DNA from: Myxocyprinus asiaticus
Lineage: Eukaryota > Chordata > Actinopteri > Cypriniformes > Catostomidae
Assembly (NCBI RefSeq): GCF_019703515.2
Contig: NC_059373.1
Span: forward strand, 16,070,281 to 16,134,280
DNA length: 64,000 nt
Direction: 5' to 3'
The position numbers and the translations under genes are program-made. Shown here piece by piece: positions 46,653 through 58,256 of the stretch. The notes beneath the pieces are model-generated. The model was not told where the DNA came from. It saw nothing but the letters and a program-made list of their open reading frames with translations, and made no database searches. The stretch's first letter is position 1, and each line of letters starts with the position of its first letter.

Positions 46653-48271
46653 CTAGGGGCGGCTCCCGACATAATAACAAAAGGTAATTAGGGAGCTGGG
46701 GGGGGGGGTGTCCTTGAGACTTGGCCTGACGAGACAGGGCATGGGATGTGGCCTGGGGAGACAGGGCATGGGGCATGGGAACAGGGCAAAGCCAATGGAA
46801 AGTGGGGCCCTGAGAGAGTCGATGGGGATGAGGACCAAGGCGGACCTGGACTGTGGAGCAGAGGCAGGCCTGGACTGTGGAGCAGAGGCTTGCTTGTGAC
46901 ATGGCATGGAGCAGACTGAAGCTTGGCTTGTGACATGGCATGGAGCTGACTCTGGCGTGGCGGTGACATGGCCTGGAGCTGACTCTGGCGTGGCGGTGAC
47001 ATGGCCTGGAGCTGACTCTGGCGTGGCGGCTGTGACATGGCCTGGAGCTGACTCTGGCGTGGCGGCTGTGACATGGCCTGGAGCTGACTCTGGCGTGGCG
47101 GCTGTGACATGGCCTGGAGCTGACTCTGGCGTGGCGGCTGTGACATGGCCTGGAGCTGACTCTGGCGTGGCGGCTGTGACATGGCCTGGAACTCGGGCTT
47201 GGCGGCCGTGACATGGCCTGGAACTCGGGCTTGGCGGCCGTGACGTGGCCTGGAACTCGGGCTTGGCGGCTGTGACGTGGAACTCGGGCTTGGTGGCTGT
47301 GACGTGGAGCAATGTCATGGAAGGCGGAGACATGGGAGGCTCCTGGGATGAAGCCATGGCAGGTGGCGCCATAGTAGGCTCGAGGAGCGAAGCCGTAGAA
47401 GGCAGAGACGTGGTAGGCTCGAGACTAAGAGTCCTGAATGACTGGGAAAAGACCTCAGTGGTCGTGAACATGAGCAGAGTCTTGGGAGTGACCTCTGTGG
47501 TCTTGGGCATGGACTGAGACTCGGGAACAACCTCTGGGGTCGTGGGCATAGACAGAGACTCGGGAATGACCTTCGTGGTCGTGTACATGGACGGAGACTT
47601 GGAAACGACCTCCGTGGTCATGTACAGGGGCAGAGACTCGGAAATGACCTCTGTGGTCGTGTACATGTACAGAGACTCAGAAACGACCTCCGTGGTCATG
47701 TATATGGGCAGAGACTCGGAGACGACCTCTGTGGTCATGAACATGGGCTGAGAGGTTGGCAGAAACCTTTCTCCTACTCCTCTTCCGGGAGGCCGAAGTT
47801 GGAAATGCTGGCTCTGGGACGGACGAGGCTGGCAACGCTGGCTCTGGGACGGACGAGGCTGGCAACGCTGGCTCTGGGACGGACGAGGCTTCCAGCTCGC
47901 TGGCCGTGGCAGGCGTGGGCGTTGATTCGTTGGCCATGATGGGTGTGGCCGTTGGCTCATTGGCAGTGGCAGGTGTGGGTGTTGGCTCGTTGGCCGTGGC
48001 AGGCATGGGCGTTGGCTCATTGGCCATCTCCCCTATGGTGATTGGAGCACCACCCATCAGTAGGGCAAGGTCGATATACCGAGCAAGGCTGTAGGCACAC
48101 CAGCCGTCAGGCATCAGAGGAAATTGGCTCATTCAGCCCAAAACGGAAACTGTCCTTGAGGGCCACCTCATTAAAATCCACCCTGCAGGCCAGAGCGAAG
48201 AATTCCTCCACATAATCCTCCAGGGGACGACTCCCCTGGCGTAGATGAAGGAGCTGAACTACTGGGTTCAT
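46653..48271 (-). pseudogene. Gag-like protein with capsid fragment and proline/threonine-rich repeats (frameshifted)
   Basis: From ATG 48271 the frame gives LLHLRQGSRPLEDYVEEFFA and NEVALKDSFRFGLNEPI, a Ty3-type capsid motif. A one-base shift near 48120 moves to the frame with MPDGWCAYSLARYIDLALLM, the usual next capsid block, then to repeats: MANEPTPTPATA-like units (about 48035-47890), three 30-bp SSVPEPALPA units (about 47890-47800), eight 39-bp TTEVVSESLPIYM-type units (47757-47458), and 33/36-bp GHVTAATPESAP units (about 47175-46930). Another shift lies near 47760. The frame then runs to 46653, next to the poly-purine tract. No zinc knuckle or enzyme domain is seen. Capsid assembly is the family role; what the repeat tail does is unknown. 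Confidence 0.7.
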
Positions 48272-48290
48272 TATGGGCAGTCAGGTATTC

Positions 48291-48831
48291 TGTAACGATG
48301 CTGGAAACAGGCAGACGAAGAGACGATGGTGAAGTGATGAACCCAAGTGCGGTTTATTTCCAAACGTGAGATCCAAAAACCCTGACTACAAACGTGAACA
48401 AAACAAAACATAAACATGAATGACTTGACTAGACTTGACATGACTTGACATAAAACATGACTTGACTATAGACTTGACTATAGACTTGACTTGAAAAGAT
48501 ACAACAAAGTTACTTACACAATACCTGACACTAGACAATGGCAAACATGAGGGCTTAAATACAAGGACATGGGTAACAGGTAAACAAGACAACTAATCAC
48601 TAGACTAAACTATAAACAAGATAACAAGACTAAATGAATTTTAACCAATGATAAGACAAGACTAATAACAAAGTAATCAAACAATGAACCAATGAAAACA
48701 AGACACATGAACAGGCGAAACACATGACAAGATCACACGAGGGAACAGGAAATCACATGACATGACAGGAACAGGAACTAAACTTGAAAATAAAAGACAT
48801 GAAAACAAGAACAAAACACATTAACATGACA
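48291..48831 (-). repeat. 5' LTR, 541 bp
   Basis: On the minus strand it starts TGTCATGTTAATGTG and ends CAGCATCGTTACA, followed by gaatacctgactgcccat and the gag start at 48271. The sequence after the LTR does not resemble a tRNA primer site known to me. Near 48420-48500 it contains a short imperfect repeat of gacttgac/tatagacttgac. Confidence 0.88.
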
Positions 48832-49584
48832 TCATCTTTTGTTAACCCTACATAATCCTACCCACAACCAGTTCTTTAGAATCCTAGAGTTTTTTGTACC
48901 ATCCAAGCTTTCTAACAGTTTATATATCCAAGACTTTAATTGCTTATTGCATATTATGAGAAGTCTGCTGGTGTTGTAAACTTTCTAGTCATTCTTGACT
49001 ATAACATACCCTTTTTCTGGCGCACCCTTCTTTCTTCACAACCCTATTTTGTGCTCTCCAGGGCTCCTTGCCGACTTTGTGGGTCTTGTCATATTGGCTC
49101 TGCTCAACTTAAGTGGGCTGACGGAAGGGCACAACATTCTCAAAAAACAGGCTTACCGCCACAGGGGCCCCTCCCTGCCTTCCTCACCATAGGCCTCTCT
49201 CTTGCATTGGAACACTGCATGGTGTGTGATTCACTGTTTTATTTTTGAGGGATCCCTTGTTCCATAAAATAGGGTATCTTTCTCAGTGTCTGACAGAAAG
49301 CATCTACTAAGTGATGGATATGAGCTTTTTGCTGAGGCTCGCTTTGGTCATTCTTGGCAAGATATCAGCACCAGGTTATCTCTTTAACATCAGGGAATCA
49401 GACATCCTTCATATGTCTTCCTTATCGTCCGGATCTCTTGTCTTCCCATTTGCTCTTTTGTGGTCCCCCAACATAGTGGCTTTCGCATTTTCGTACTTAT
49501 TTTGTCCTCATGCAGACCAGTTTTCATTAATCTCTTATAGAAAAAACCTAAGCTACCCACTTTTTGCCTGTAATATATAATATA
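48832..49584. other. Non-coding stretch, nothing recognised
   Basis: Two overlapping plus frames at 48940-49248 lack domains and convincing splice context. A GC-richer island at about 49090-49190 may be single-copy sequence. Confidence 0.4.
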
Positions 49585-50440
49585 TAGTTAAGCTGGGCAA
49601 TATATTGAATACTATGCTATATTTGCAATGATTTTACTGGATACGTAAAATTAAGCAACATTTTAAATATCGTGTTAATGAGCTTTTTTATTTCTACATC
49701 CATTAAGTTTCCTTAAGAATATAAATGGAAATCGTTGCAGCGTCATTGAATGGTAGCCCAGTAAACGCTGTCAGAGTATTTTAGTACAGTGTTCTGCATA
49801 TACATAAGAATGTACGTACGTTTCACAAATGTTAATGGAACCGTAAGAACAATTAAAAAAAACGTTCTGAATAAGAACCGATTCTTGGTTCCCAACCCTA
49901 CTTAAGAGCGTTATTAGTTTAGTCCTGGGAGTCGCAATCCTTGTCTCGCAACTTGTGTGTATGAGTGCGTTAAGTTTAATGGCATTTCTATTCAAAGTTC
50001 AATTAATTTCCGTGAATCAGTTCAAACCGTCTGTTTCAATGAATCGATTTAAAACTGATTCAAGGATTAATTTGCATCATCACTCAAAAATGTTCACAGA
50101 TGTCTGCATGACTGCTGTGTTTCATATATTAAAATGTTTTAGTAAAAATAAATGCAGGTACAGTACATATTGCTGTTTATTTGTGTGTATTATTATATAT
50201 GAAATACAAATTTTAATTATTATTAAAATAATAATAAAAAATAATTCACTCTCATTCTTTGTGTTAATTTAATGAAAAACATGCCTTGATTTTTTTTTTT
50301 TTTTAAATCAATTAAATTATTTTTGTTCTTTATACATTAAACAATCTAATTGGCAACAATGGCTGTTTGGTTGAAATGATGGTTCCTCTGATTGAAAAAA
50401 ACAAATCACCCTGACATGCCAGAGCTAATACATAAATATT
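49585..50440. repeat. Dispersed repeat, copy 2, uninterrupted (copy 1 at 25682-27490)
   Basis: It begins ttaagctgggcaatatattg, carries gtgaatcagttcaaaccg and gaatcgatttaaaact, cactcaaaaatgttcacag and gttttagtaaaaataaatgc, then ttggcaacaatggc. It provides the empty site for the L2 insertion in copy 1. The right border is uncertain; gatatatcaaatatc near 50445 might be an inverted counterpart of the start. Confidence 0.65.
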
Positions 50441-51249
50441 TGTGATATATCAAATATCAAAAGGCTGAACATTTTAAATATGCTTTTTTTTCTTTGTTGC
50501 TATATATCCCTGCCCTCCTATGCATTGACATGTGATGCAGGCATGTTTGATATATAGTGACCTTGAACATTGTGACATAGCTGCTTAGCACCACATAACA
50601 ACTTTAACAGTACTATTATTTTATTTCAGCAGATGCATCTGCCTTCTTACCATCACAGAGTGAACACACACCCTCTGATTTATGAAGGGTACGATATTGA
50701 ATCAATAAAATGAATATGACAAGATCGAACTGCAGTAGTGGCGTGAGCTACACACAGAGCTGGAGACACAGAGGGGGGAGTTTGAATGCACAAGCATGCA
50801 CGTACCTCTTCTATCCAAGCTGACAGATACCACCAGGGAGGAGTAGATCTGCTTTAGCTCTCTTTTTGTCTCCAGCTCCTCAGGGTAGGAGAAACGCCCT
50901 GTTGCTCAGCGGAAATATGATTGACAGATCGTCAGGGACTTGTGATGTGAGGTAGATGATTTCTTTGCTGTAATTAAGAGGCAGGGACCATGGAGTAAGG
51001 GGGGAGAGAAAGAGTGAGAGAGGAAGAGAGAGAAACACACCTCCCACCCAAAGGGCCATAGCAATCACTGAGGTGGTCGGTTAGTTGAAGGGGTTACAAC
51101 AGCTTAGTTCAGCCTGCCTAGCAGAGAGAAAGGCCTTAGAACATGTTACTGCTAAGCGTTGGGGACATACTGACACTATGTGTCTTTTGTTGAGGGGCAC
51201 GTATGGTCTGTGTCAAGCTTAAGACTTACACAAATGGTCAATGTTTGCC
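50441..51249. other. Non-coding stretch, nothing recognised
   Basis: From about 50750 to 51130 the sequence is less AT-rich and has purine-rich runs (51001-51035). No frame or terminal repeat is convincing. Confidence 0.4.
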
Positions 51250-51412
51250 TTAAAGGGACAGTTCACCCTAAAATTAAAACTGCCATCATTTACTCACCCT
51301 TATGTTTTCCAAACCTATAATACTTTCTTTTTTACAGTGGAACACAAAAGGGAGATGTTGGGCTGAATGACAGCATCAGTCACCATTCACTTTCATTGCA
51401 GAATTTTAATTT
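51250..51412. repeat. MITE left half (family of 20100-20389)
   Basis: TTAA then agggacagttcaccctaaaa, with ctgccatcatttactcaccc and later aacacaaaagggagatgttg. It stops around ttcactttcattgcag without the right inverted end. Confidence 0.7.
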
Positions 51413-51562
51413 AACGTGATGTATAGAAACCAGTTACAAAGCTGTTTGATTTATTTGCTAGCCTGATTCCTTGTTTGTTTCTGCATTTATATGTGTGCAT
51501 TTATGATTGCCTTCAAATCAGACAGATTTGAAAGTGGGTGTTTAGATTCCATAAGCACCCCC

Positions 51563-51563
<1 letters not shown>

Positions 51564-51595
<32 letters not shown>
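51564..51595. repeat. Poly-A tract
   Basis: About 32 consecutive A residues with a short C run before them. No retroposed body is recognisable just upstream. Confidence 0.9.
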
Positions 51596-51597
<2 letters not shown>

Positions 51598-51696
51598 GCT
51601 TACACTAGATGGTGCCATAACTCTTTAGCTAAGCAGTGTTCATGCATGCTGCTTCTCGGCAATGGCTGTGTGCTTGTGTAAAGCATGAATAGTGTA

Positions 51697-51858
51697 TTCA
51701 AAGGTGAAGTGCGTATTTTCTGACCACCACCGAGTCACAGTGTTCACATTTTTCAAGGAATTCAACCTTTCAATTGGTTTCTTTTAGATGTTTTTGCATA
51801 TTAAACTGGGATATGTAGAAGTATTTCTTCATCGAAAATATTACACACTTCACCTTTA
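51697..51858. mobile_element. Small MITE, about 160 bp
   Basis: The left end aaaggtgaagtgcgtatttt and the right end, reverse-complemented, attaaaggtgaagtgtgtaa are inverted copies. Related left ends occur at about 55538 and 56029 (aaggtgaagtgtgtaatttc). No frame. Confidence 0.65.
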
Positions 51859-51911
51859 ATCCTCTACATCCCTGAAGGGGTGCATCATACAAGTACGACT
51901 TCAGCTTTGAC

Positions 51912-53351
51912 ATAAACTCAGAAAAAAAGAAATGTCCTCTCACTTTCAACTGCTTTTATTTTCAGCAAACTTAACGTGTAAATATTTGTATGAACATAAA
52001 CAGATTCAACAACTAAGACATAAACTGAACAAGTTTCACAGACATGTGACTAACAGAACAAAGGGGGGGTCAAAATCAAAAGTAACAGTCAGTATCTGGT
52101 TTGGCTACCAGCTGCATTAAGTACTGCAGTGCATCTCCTCCTCATGGACTGCACCAGATTTGCCAGTTCTTGCTGTGAGATGTTACCCCACTCTTCCACC
52201 AAGGCACTTGCATGATCCTGGACATTTCTGAGGGGAATGGCCCTAGCCCTCACCCTCCGATCCAACAGGTCCCAGACGTGCTTAATGGGACTGAGATCCG
52301 GGCTCTTTGCTGGCCATGGCAGAACACTGACATTCCTGTCTTGCAGGAAATCATACACAGAACAAGCAGTATGGCTGGTGGCATTGTCATGCCAGGATGA
52401 GCCTGCAGGAAGGGTACCACATGAGGGAGGGGGATGTCTTCCCTGTAACGCACAGCGTTGAGATTGCCTGTAATGACAACAAGCTCAGTCCGATGATGCT
52501 GTGACACACCGCCCCACCTCCAAATCGATCCCGCTCCAGAGTACAGGCCTCAGTGCAACGATCATTCCTTAGACGATAAACATGAGTCCGACCATCACCC
52601 CTGGTGAGACAAAACCATGACTCATCAGTGAAGAGCACTTTTTGCCAGTCCTGTCTGGTCCAGTGAAGGTGGGTTTGTGCCCATAGGTGACGTTGTTGCC
52701 GGTGATGTCTGGTAAGGACCTGCCTTACAACAGTCCTACAAGCCCTCAGTCCAGCCTCTCTCAGCCTATTGTGGACAGTCTGAGCACTGATGGAGGGATT
52801 GTGCATTCCTGGTGTAACTCGGGGAGTTGTTGTTGCCATCCTGTACCTGTCCCACAGGTGTGATATTCGGATTTACCGATCCTGTGCAGGTGTTGTTACA
52901 TGTGGTCTGCCACTGCGAGGATGATCAGCTGTCCTTCCTGTCTCCCTGTAGAGCTGTCTTAGGCGTCTCACAGTACGGACATTGCAATTTATTGCCCTGG
53001 CCACATCTGCAGTCCTCATGCCTCCATGCAGCATGCCTAAGGCACGTTCACGCAGATGAGCAGGGACCCTGGGCATCTTTCTTTTGATGTTTTTCAGAGT
53101 CAGTAGAAAGGTCCCTTTAGTGTCCTAATTTTTTGTGACCTTAATTGCCTACCGTCCGTTAGCTGTTAGTGTCTTAATGACCGTTCCACAGGTGCATGTT
53201 CATTAATTGTTTATGGTTTATTGAACAAGCATGGAAAACATTGTTTAAACCCTTTACAATAAAGATCTGTAAAGTTATTTGGAGTTTTAAAAAATTATCT
53301 TTAAAATACAGTGCCCTGAAAAAGGGATGTTTCTTTTTTTGCTGAGTTTAT
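51912..53351 (-). mobile_element. Tc1-like element, decayed
   Basis: The left end ataaactcagaaaaaaagaa and the right end, reverse-complemented, ataaactcagcaaaaaaaga form the inverted repeats. Length about 1.44 kb, with a minus-strand transposase remnant filling the middle. These ends are of a Tc1 family common in cyprinids as I recall. Confidence 0.85.
52089..53076 (-). pseudogene. Tc1-like transposase, frameshifted, catalytic Glu lost
   Basis: The first frame (53076-52873) starts MPRVPAHLRERALGMLHGGM and ends after SGRPHVTTPAQDR, covering the first helix-turn-helix and the GRPR-type linker. The second (from 52839) holds QTVHNRLREAGLRACRTVVR and LFTDESWF (first catalytic Asp), then shifts. 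The third frame is short (LNAVRYREDI). The last (52358-52089) contains SPDLSPIKHVWDLLDRRV: the residue expected to be the catalytic Glu is Lys, encoded at 52281-52283, and the neighbouring Asn is Ser. The second catalytic Asp lies in a disrupted stretch. Dead by several independent changes. Confidence 0.88.
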
Positions 53352-53869
53352 CTACTATTTCTGTGGTATAAGATGGTCGAATGATCAATATTTGAAAGAA
53401 CATCTTTGGATTGACAGTCAACGCTAGGCATATGCTGTGAAATTGGATTCAGGTAATAAGAAAAAGCAGAAACCAAGGTCCTTGAGCTAAAGTAATCTTC
53501 AGTGTTAGCCTAGTCCTTTCCTGATGAAGTCTGAACTAAGGTTTTATCAGCTGAAGGCCATAGACATAGCATCATGTCAAAAGAATAACTCCTGCTTGTT
53601 CAGTCTCAAGAGTTAGCACAATGGCTTGTGACATCCTTGCGGTAATGTAGTGCCACAGGAACATGGAGTATATGGGCCTAATCTATAACTTATGAAATGA
53701 TCTTCATTATTGAACAGCTTTTATCTCTCATAATAACACAAGGGTGTCCACACCAATTGCAGAAACAGTTTTCTGGTGTTTTTAATGGTGGCCACCTCCT
53801 TGAAGCCACAGCCTAAATTAAATTATCAGTGTTTGAACATGAGAATAAAAGAAATGACACACCATGGTT
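53352..53869. other. Non-coding stretch, nothing recognised
   Basis: No frame, terminal repeat or tandem array. Its last eight bases (ccatggtt) are the target duplication of the next element. Confidence 0.5.
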
Positions 53870-54926
53870 CAGGGCTGTCAAATTAAAATTAGAATATTCG
53901 TTGAATTAAAAAAAGAAAAAAAAAAAAAAAAAAATAAATGCACATCCGAATGCTAAAACTGTGCATTCGAATTTTGGATGTGTGCCAAGAACTGAGAAGA
54001 GTTCAGATCAATCGCATTCTTGTGCTAAAAAGGCTAGACACAGTGCAACAAATACAGTTTAACAGAAAGCAAGTGTCTCAAGATGCTTTTTAAAGTTAAT
54101 TTTAATTAGACACCACATTTAAAAACAGTGCTACTGCACGAGACGCAAAATAAACCAAAACAAAATGAAACAAAAATGTTCATCTAGCGCACGTTTACAA
54201 AGAAAAACAAATGGATGGCTGCAAAAGTAATGCGTTCAGTGTGAACAGCCCCTTACAGTAGGTGAAGGTAGTTGGCCGTTGTGTCTTGCTATCTTAAAAG
54301 TGATTCTCAGATTAAGAAATGAGTTTTTTAAACACTTTGTCAGAAAAGATGTTCAACCTGGAAATGTGTGTCTCAAGATCCTTGCGTTCGGTTCCATTCT
54401 GTTGTGTTCTGTCTGTTTGAACAGCCCCTGGCCTGTGCTCATATTCTGAGCCGCTTCACCACCGAGTTCAGCCGAATACCTCTGCTATCTGGGAATATTG
54501 CTACCCTACATACAACTGTAATGAATAAAAAACAATGTGGTATTTCGCTGTTATAGCTTGTGTCTGGGTAGTATACTGTGACATCAGTGCAAGTGTAACA
54601 CCATGTGGACTGCCTATTGAAGCACCCCCCCCCCCATTTTACTTTTGACTTAACATTTGAGAATATGGACAGACTAAAACTTTTTATTTATTTATTTTAT
54701 GCTCATTAGTTGAAAATATAATGCTCTTTTTTAACCGCCAGGAATGTTCTTTGCAATAATATAATGGTGCTGAATGGTTTATGTATTTATTGTGCCCTCT
54801 TGTGGACTAAGGAAACAACGTCAGTTTAAAAATCAGCTGACTTTGAAATTCGAATATTTTTCTAATTTTATAAATATTTAAGGTAAAAAATTCAAATTTA
54901 GTTTCTCTGCTCAATTGACAGTCCTA
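53870..54926. mobile_element. hAT MITE with 8-bp target duplication
   Basis: The left end is cagggctgtcaaattaaaat; the right end, reverse-complemented, is taggactgtcaattgagcag. Mirrored attcgaat blocks lie near both ends. Flanks ccatggtt (53862-53869) and ccattgtt (54927-54934) match at 7 of 8. An A-rich run is at 53910-53934. The 62-codon frame at 54368 is a chance frame. Length 1057 bp. Confidence 0.88.
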
Positions 54927-54935
54927 CCATTGTTG

Positions 54936-54959
54936 TTTTATTGTTGTTGTTGTTGTTGT
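54936..54959. repeat. (TTG)n microsatellite
   Basis: About seven TTG units. Confidence 0.85.
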
Positions 54960-54960
54960 C

Positions 54961-55021
54961 AACATGAGGGTGAGTTAAAAGATGTTGGAATTTTCATTCT
55001 TGGGTGAACTATTCCTTTAAG
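54961..55021. repeat. MITE right-end fragment (family of 20100-20389)
   Basis: gagggtgagttaaaagatgt, then ttttcattcttgggtgaact and attcctttaag: the right inverted end of the family, without its left partner. Confidence 0.7.
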
Positions 55022-55537
55022 TGTGCTGAGATCTTGAATGTGCAGCTGTCAGAGATTTTTGGTGAGAAGGAAGATCTTAATTTATTTATTTTTTTTCAGG
55101 TATCCAGTCGCAGGGACCTGACAAGCTGTCACTGGCCGAATTAATCGAACAAGTCAGTGACACTTGTTTCAGAGGAGAAAGAAGAAATAATAATAATGAA
55201 AAAAGGACCAGGAGATGGACACCATGCAGGTGCATTAACAGAGCCAGAGTGAGATAGGGCCTCTCATTAGCACTCCAGGTGCTTAGATGTGGAATCAAGA
55301 GCCGCTACCCAGGTTTCAGTCAGTGAAGAAAACACATCGTCTTGACCGCAGATAGCACTAGTCACCTGTAATCCTGCCTCGATGCAGGATTTTATCCAGG
55401 ATGCAATAAGAAAAAACACATCTATTAAAAAGGAGACAATATAATGCCATTGTGGCCAGGTTCATTTTACGCATTTATATCCATTTTATTCATTCAATTA
55501 TACGTTTTATTTATAATTATTTTTTTCAAAATGTTAA
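55022..55537. other. Non-coding stretch, weak exon-like tract rejected
   Basis: A ttttttttcag acceptor-like tract ends at 55099 and a 50-codon plus frame follows, but it runs into AAT repeats and no protein is recognised. Nothing else seen. Confidence 0.4.
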
Positions 55538-57340
55538 AGGTAAATTTTTGTTAATTTTTACATATTAAGCTGGGATAGGAGAATAGTTTTTTTTTTTTTT
55601 ACATTAAAATGAATTGATTAAAAAAAGAAATAATAAAAAATAATTTTAAAATAGTTATAATAAAAAATTAATATTTACTTCAGTTGTTTGGGATTTTTTA
55701 CATTTTTTTATTTTTATTGCATTTGCTGACTGCCATTGAAAATGTATCACTAATTATGATAATGATTTTGTACTATTTAATCTTACTTGTCTATGATTTG
55801 GAATTTCTATTTTGGTACAACATTTACGTTAGCATATTGAAATCGATGAGCCAAGTTTTCTTGTGTAAATTTGCTGTTTTGGGTGTCCTTGTTTTTGTTT
55901 ATAAACCACAGCATTTGAATAGTCCACAGTCAAAAAGTTAATGTGAGTTTAATGCGAAAAGAGACAGTAGTGCCATGGGGGCCAGGTTCATTTTCCACAT
56001 CATAAACCATATTATTCAGCAAATCTTTTAAGGTGAAGTGTGTAATTTCTGCATATTGAGATGGTATAGGAGAATACTTTAACATATTTTTTAAATAATA
56101 ATTAAAAAATAATAATAATGATTGAATAATAAAAATATGTATAATAATTAAAGATAATTTTAATAAAAATTATAACTATTAAATACTTAATATTCATTTT
56201 TTTGGGCATTAATTATTATTCTTATTCATTTGTTTGACTATCATTAAACAATTATCACTAATTATCATTAAGAATTTTCAGTTTTATTTAGAAGAAAAGA
56301 ATCGTGACCTACAAATTTTGATGTAATGAGTTGCTTGCGACCTGTCTATTCATCAGTAGCTAAAATGAAATCTCTTCTATGTAACCTATATGTGTCTATC
56401 CCAGACAGTGTATGTGCTCACAGACCTGAGCCCTTTCCATAAGTAGGGGTCCCAGTGTCTCAGGCAGGGACAAATTGAGCTGATTAGCAAAATACAGACC
56501 TGGTTTTAAAAGATACACCCCTGTCCTTTGAGTTCCTCTTCATGGCACTGGAGTATTGAGACATAAGTAACACTCACTGATCTGCAAGCTGTAAGCTGAC
56601 TTATGCTGGGTCTGGTCACTTTCTTCATTCGCATCTGTTGAGGCATTACTTATGTATAAGGCCTAAATTTAGATTGGGGTTGTGTTACAATTACTTTTAG
56701 ATGACTACAGTTGTAGATGGGTTGCTGTGCACTAGTGGTGGTTTCTAGGTGGTTGCTTACTTGCCAAAGTGAAAAGAGCCAGCCCTTAAGTCTCTATGAT
56801 ATTCTGGTCCTTAGATTTGTCTCCGACCCCTTCTTCAATCAAATATGGGATTTTATGGTTCGGCAAGTGAAAACTGCAAGTTCTTTTACTTGGAATAATA
56901 ACATACTTTTCCACAAAAAGCTGCATGATTTGAGGTATCATTTGTGTCCTTAGCACAAACTATACTGGACAAGTGACATGCCATAGTTTCATATATAGGA
57001 TTAGGGGTTTGTTAAAATCCGTAACCGCAAATATGTGCAATCATAATAGTAATGCTTGCTTTAGCAAGCACTACTAATTACATTTACACAAACGTCACAA
57101 TAAATACATTCTGCCTTGCTACTTTGACCTCGAGGTGACAGGAAGATGATAATGTTGTGCTGTTTAATCTTACTATGATCAGTTGAAATTTCTTTTTTGG
57201 TACTTCTTTTACATTAGCATTTTGAAATCAAGGCGCCAAGGCTTCTTGAGCAAATTAGCCATTTTTGGCCTTCATTTTTATGTTTCTAAACCACAACATT
57301 TGAAGTGTACACAGAAGAAGTCAAAAAGTTAGTGCAAGGT
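55538..57340. repeat. Cluster of AT-rich dispersed repeats
   Basis: Left ends of the 51697 MITE family occur at about 55538 and 56029. The segments at 55800-55940 and 57170-57340 share ttttggtac, cattagcat(a/t)ttgaaatc, taaaccaca(g/a)catttgaa and agtcaaaaagtta in the same order, so they are copies of one repeat. The 15550 repeat recurs at 56717-56815. The 85-codon frame at 55684 lies in this repeat and is not credible as a gene. Confidence 0.55.
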
Positions 57341-58256
57341 CTCAGAACGTGCAAAAAATAAAATAAAAAAATAAAAAATTCTTCCATGCAAAAATCTGGT
57401 GGGTTTGGCCTTGTTTTTATGTTTTTTTTACCGTGGTGTTTTTTCCCTATGAAAATCCATTTAATTACAGGATGCCATCAGCAAGACTCTCATTATCTTG
57501 TTTTTTGTGTTGTTGTTTCAAATGTTTTAGGGGCTTTGGGTTTGTGCTTTTTGTCTTTTTCCTTTTTACTTCTTTTCAGTTTTTTTTTTTTTTATCCTCA
57601 TGCAACTCATTTGTCCTTGCGAAATCTGGCTTGTGGTTAAAAACTGTACCATGTACTGGAATGTGCGCATTTCCCGCTGCTTTTGATGCCCGTTTTGTAT
57701 CCACTCTAAAAGAGACACTGTTTTTGTCCCCTCCAAATCTTAAAACACAAATTTCCTCTTAGAGTCAAACTAGAAGTGTTACTTCCAGAGGATTTACCAT
57801 TTGATTAGTTTACTTTTATATTCCTTTTTTGTGTGTGTGTTTGAGTTACTGATGCCTTGAAGAATTCCATCCCGCTGCTAGTCTGCATATCTCACAGATG
57901 TTTTCTCGTGAGAGAAGACCACTTCTTATTTAATGTATTTTATGAGAGCTAAGAGTCTCTGGTTCTTTTAATAAAATTTGACTTGACTTGTTTCCTTTCA
58001 AAATAATCCTGCTATCTTCCTTTGCAATTGGGATAAAAGTAAAGGGCCTTTGAATTGTCAGAGGGGGTAATTTCAGGACATTGAGGTTGTAGCTTGGCAC
58101 ACAAGAGTGGAAATTGTCCAGCAAAGCTGAGGAGTAAATATGTCTGTGTTCATGAACTTATTACATGCTGTTGTTACTCGTGCCCATCCCTACTGTGTTT
58201 GCATACTTGCTTGAAGTTTATTTCTGGCCTTACACATGCACATATACAGTACTGTG
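57341..58256. other. Non-coding stretch, nothing recognised
   Basis: T-rich runs near 57580. Frames at 57386-57762 are low-complexity Phe/Leu-rich chance frames. Confidence 0.45.

Larger units (their letters stand above)
46358..48831 (-). mobile_element. Gag-only LTR retrotransposon with two LTRs
   Basis: Minus-strand element of 2474 bp: 5' LTR (48831-48291), a gag-like region beginning with ATG at 48271, long coding minisatellites, a poly-purine tract agaggaggggata (about 46642-46654), and a 3' LTR (46641-46358). There is no protease, reverse transcriptase or integrase, so it must have been mobilised by another element. Flanks tacag and tcatc do not form a target duplication; mutation or recombination may explain that. 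The internal repeats match the truncated element at 22165-23825, although the LTRs of the two are only faintly alike. Confidence 0.85.

Noticed and set aside
46906..47517. Plus-strand Ala/Gly/Val repeat frames
   Set aside because: Antisense shadows of the minus-strand repeat frame of the LTR element.
48940..49248. Two overlapping plus frames with some hydrophobic character
   Set aside because: No domain, no agreeing splice sites, and the two frames contradict each other.
55099..55258. Exon-like segment after a ttttttttcag tract
   Set aside because: The 50-codon frame runs into AAT repeats, lacks a donor in a sensible place and matches no protein I know.
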